From Pseudomonadota bacterium (GTDB taxonomy: Bacteria; Pseudomonadota; Alphaproteobacteria; Caulobacterales; Caulobacteraceae): a DNA stretch of 7,857 nucleotides. Numbering within the stretch: the first letter of the stretch is position 1; each line of letters begins with the position of its first letter. Where the stretch lies: assembly GCA_023409795.1 (NCBI GenBank), contig JAEYQX010000074.1, positions 1 to 7,857 on the forward strand. The letters run 5' to 3'. The translations under genes were made by a program, and so were the position numbers. Under the pieces are notes generated by a model, which was not told the DNA's origin, ran no database searches, and saw only the letters and a list, made by a program, of their open reading frames with translations. This document shows, one piece after another, positions 6,637-7,857 of this stretch.

Positions 6637-6786
6637 GCCCGGCTGCAGGCCCAGGCCGTCGCGCAAGGCACCGGGCCTGGGGCCGGAACCCTTCGGTGCT
6701 GGACCGGCGTGGAAGAAGGACAAGGGCGGCTCTTTGGTACGGCCACGGAGGATGTGGCGGCTTATGCTCAAACCTGCCCTAACACG

Positions 6787-6832
6787 GCCGGGCGGCGCTG
6801 TCTCGCCCGGCTTACCCTGGGTCAGGCCAGGG
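6787..6832 (-). terminator. Tandem stem-loops between lipoprotein gene and nadD
   Basis: Two perfect hairpins lie back to back downstream of the lipoprotein stop codon (6851-6853). The first has a 6-bp stem, CCCTGG (6815-6820) with CCAGGG (6827-6832), and a 6-nt loop. The second has an 8-bp all-G/C stem, GCCGGGCG (6787-6794) with CGCCCGGC (6804-6811), and a 9-nt loop. Only three bases separate them. No T-run follows on the - strand (CGTGTTAGGG), so this is not a classic intrinsic terminator. It may be a weak terminator, a 3'-end stabiliser for the gloA-lipoprotein mRNA, or a leader structure for nadD. The position suggests the two upstream genes form a separate unit. Confidence 0.42.
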
Positions 6833-6850
6833 GCAGGATCGCGGCGGGGG

Positions 6851-7465
6851 CTAGAATTCCTTCCAGCTGGAGCCCGGATCGCGCTGGCCCGGCTGGGCCC
6901 GCTGCTGGCCCCAGGTGATCATCATCAGGGCCTTGTGGCTGCGGATCTTGTATTCGCCGATCATCGGGGTGACCGCCCCCAGGGGCATGCCGGTGCGCGC
7001 GTCATAGAGGAAGCCCGAAAACTCGGCCACGCCCATGCGGTCGCGGTTCGAATAGATCGACAGCTCGGGGATCGAGACGACGTTCAGGTTCTCGTTGATC
7101 GGCACCCGCATCTCGGGAATCCCGAACACGCGGCGCAGCTGGTCCAGCGACAGGGTGCCGGCCCGGACCTCGAAGATGGCATCAGCCTGTTCGCGGTCAC
7201 GGCTGACCGCATAGCCGGCATCAGCGAGGGCCGCGCGGATGGCGCTGATGGCATAGCGGGCGTTCTCGGCCTGGAAATAGGTCTCGTCGACAAAGACCCG
7301 CGCCCCCTGGGGGATCGGCAGGGTCAGGCCCTCGACCGCCAGGTCGGCGGCCCGATTGACCAGCAGCATATCCGTTGCCGTTCGCGCCGGATTGGTCTCG
7401 GTCACCGAGGCGCAGCCCGACAGGGTGAGTGTGACCGCTGTAAGCACCATCAACCGGGCCATCAT
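6851..7465 (-). CDS. Uncharacterised outer-envelope lipoprotein (possibly DUF6655-like)
   Basis: A 204-residue predicted lipoprotein. It opens with a short lipoprotein signal peptide whose lipobox LSGC puts the lipidated cysteine at residue 18, followed by AS. There is no Asp after the cysteine, so outer-membrane sorting is expected. The mature part has NPARTATDMLLVNRAADLAV (26-45), a segment VFVDETYF (57-64), a mixed helix/strand domain with ADAIFEVRAGTLS (94-106), FGIPEMRVPINENLNVVSIPELSIY (113-137) and GVAEFSGFLYD (143-153), then a Gln/Arg-rich tail. The layout recalls DUF6655-type lipoproteins, but that is from memory and uncertain; function unknown. I chose the ATG at 7465 because the signal peptide begins there. 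It lies 4 bp after the gloA stop with GGAG at 7478-7481, so the two genes are probably co-transcribed. A second ATG directly follows at 7462. The frame is open further upstream, but that part overlaps gloA. Confidence 0.85.
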   Translation of the reverse strand: MMARLMVLTAVTLTLSGCASVTETNPARTATDMLLVNRAADLAVEGLTLPIPQGARVFVDETYFQAENARYAISAIRAALADAGYAVSRDREQADAIFEVRAGTLSLDQLRRVFGIPEMRVPINENLNVVSIPELSIYSNRDRMGVAEFSGFLYDARTGMPLGAVTPMIGEYKIRSHKALMMITWGQQRAQPGQRDPGSSWKEF

Positions 7466-7469
7466 GGGC

Positions 7470-7857
7470 TTACCAGGCTCCGGTATTGGGCATGGAGGCC
7501 CAGGGCTCGGCCGGGGCCAGTCGCTCGCCCGACTGCAGCAGCTCGACCGAGATGCCGTCCGGGGAGCGGATGAAGGCCATGTGACCATCACGCGGCGGGC
7601 GATTGATCACCACGCCACCGTCCATCAGACGCTGGCAGGCGGCATAGATGTCGTCGACCTCGAAGGCCAGGTGCCCGAAGTTGCGGCCACCGGCATAGTC
7701 CTCGGTGTCCCAGTTATAGGTCAGCTCGACCTCGGGCGAATGCTCGGCATCGGCCCGCGCCTTGTCCTTGGGGGCCGCCAGGTAGATCAGGCTGAAGCGG
7801 CCCTGTTCATAGTCATGGCGGCGCGTCTGAACCAGACCCAGCAGGTCACAGTAAAAG
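7470..7857 (-). CDS. gloA: Lactoylglutathione lyase (glyoxalase I), 5' end beyond the window
   Basis: Isomerises the hemithioacetal of methylglyoxal and glutathione to S-lactoylglutathione, detoxifying methylglyoxal in the cytosol with a divalent metal. Only the last 128 codons are present; the reading frame enters at 7856 and stops with TAA at 7470-7472. The fragment starts FYCDLLGL and contains most of the VOC fold: RFSLIYLAAP (20-29), EVELTYNW (42-49), GGRNFGHLAFEVDDIY (56-71), INRPPRDGHMAFIRSPDG (84-101), ISVELLQ (102-108) and the ending EPWASMPNTGAW. By comparison with E. coli GloA, three of the four metal ligands are visible (fragment Glu44, His62 and Glu105); the first His lies in the missing N-terminus. 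The lipoprotein gene follows after 4 bp. Its promoter is outside the window. Other VOC enzymes are possible, but the ELTYNW and ELLQ motifs favour GloA. Confidence 0.93.
   Translation of the reverse strand, partial: FYCDLLGLVQTRRHDYEQGRFSLIYLAAPKDKARADAEHSPEVELTYNWDTEDYAGGRNFGHLAFEVDDIYAACQRLMDGGVVINRPPRDGHMAFIRSPDGISVELLQSGERLAPAEPWASMPNTGAW

Noticed and set aside
5428..7573. Long open frames on the + strand (5428-6918 and 6377-7573) opposite rsfS, nadD and the lipoprotein gene
   Set aside because: Both lie antisense to genes with clear family motifs, their translations are Arg/Gly/Pro-rich without recognisable domains, and such shadows are common in GC-rich DNA.
7466..7591. Upstream extension of the lipoprotein reading frame to an ATG at 7591
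   Set aside because: It would overlap the gloA coding region by over 100 bp, bury the signal peptide internally, and its residues look like out-of-frame GC-rich translation.
1..7857. Mobile elements, CRISPR repeats, defence or toxin-antitoxin genes, tRNA or rRNA genes
   Set aside because: None seen. The genes are housekeeping or envelope genes packed on one strand in a familiar order, with no direct repeats, transposase fragments or compositional breaks that I could find by eye.

Overview
The window looks like ordinary chromosomal DNA from a GC-rich alphaproteobacterium, most likely Caulobacterales (Caulobacter, Phenylobacterium or Brevundimonas type). Reasons: the gene order nadD-rsfS-rlmH-envC-ctpA-YibQ-like is one I know from alphaproteobacteria; the YibQ-like protein has the alphaproteobacterial 'VGGLG' motif; most genes lack a strong Shine-Dalgarno sequence; and GANTC (the CcrM methylation site) is very rare. 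I see no mobile element, CRISPR array, rRNA or tRNA gene, or sign of recent horizontal transfer.

Layout: one gene, bioB (biotin synthase), runs on the + strand at the left end and meets the rest tail to tail across 24 bp. Everything else is on the - strand. In transcription order from the right edge it is: a 5'-truncated gloA (glyoxalase I), a small lipoprotein of unknown function 4 bp behind it, an intergenic region with two tandem stem-loops, nadD (NAD biosynthesis), a 117-bp spacer with a candidate sigma70-type promoter overlapping a GANTC site, rsfS (ribosome silencing factor), rlmH (23S rRNA methyltransferase), envC (amidase activator with a degenerate LytM domain, start overlapping the rlmH stop), ctpA (periplasmic S41 protease) and a membrane-anchored YibQ-like 'divergent polysaccharide deacetylase'.

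Functionally the - strand cluster joins cofactor synthesis and ribosome maturation or silencing (nadD, rsfS, rlmH) to cell-envelope remodelling (envC, ctpA, YibQ-like). The envC/YibQ pairing also occurs in E. coli, which suggests a role in peptidoglycan splitting at division. gloA and the lipoprotein form a separate upstream unit, probably ended by the stem-loops.

I did not find a clearly new system. The items most worth a second look are the rsfS promoter/GANTC/start-codon arrangement, the loss of catalytic residues in both EnvC and the YibQ-like protein, the uncharacterised lipoprotein, and the inverted repeat in the ctpA-YibQ spacer.
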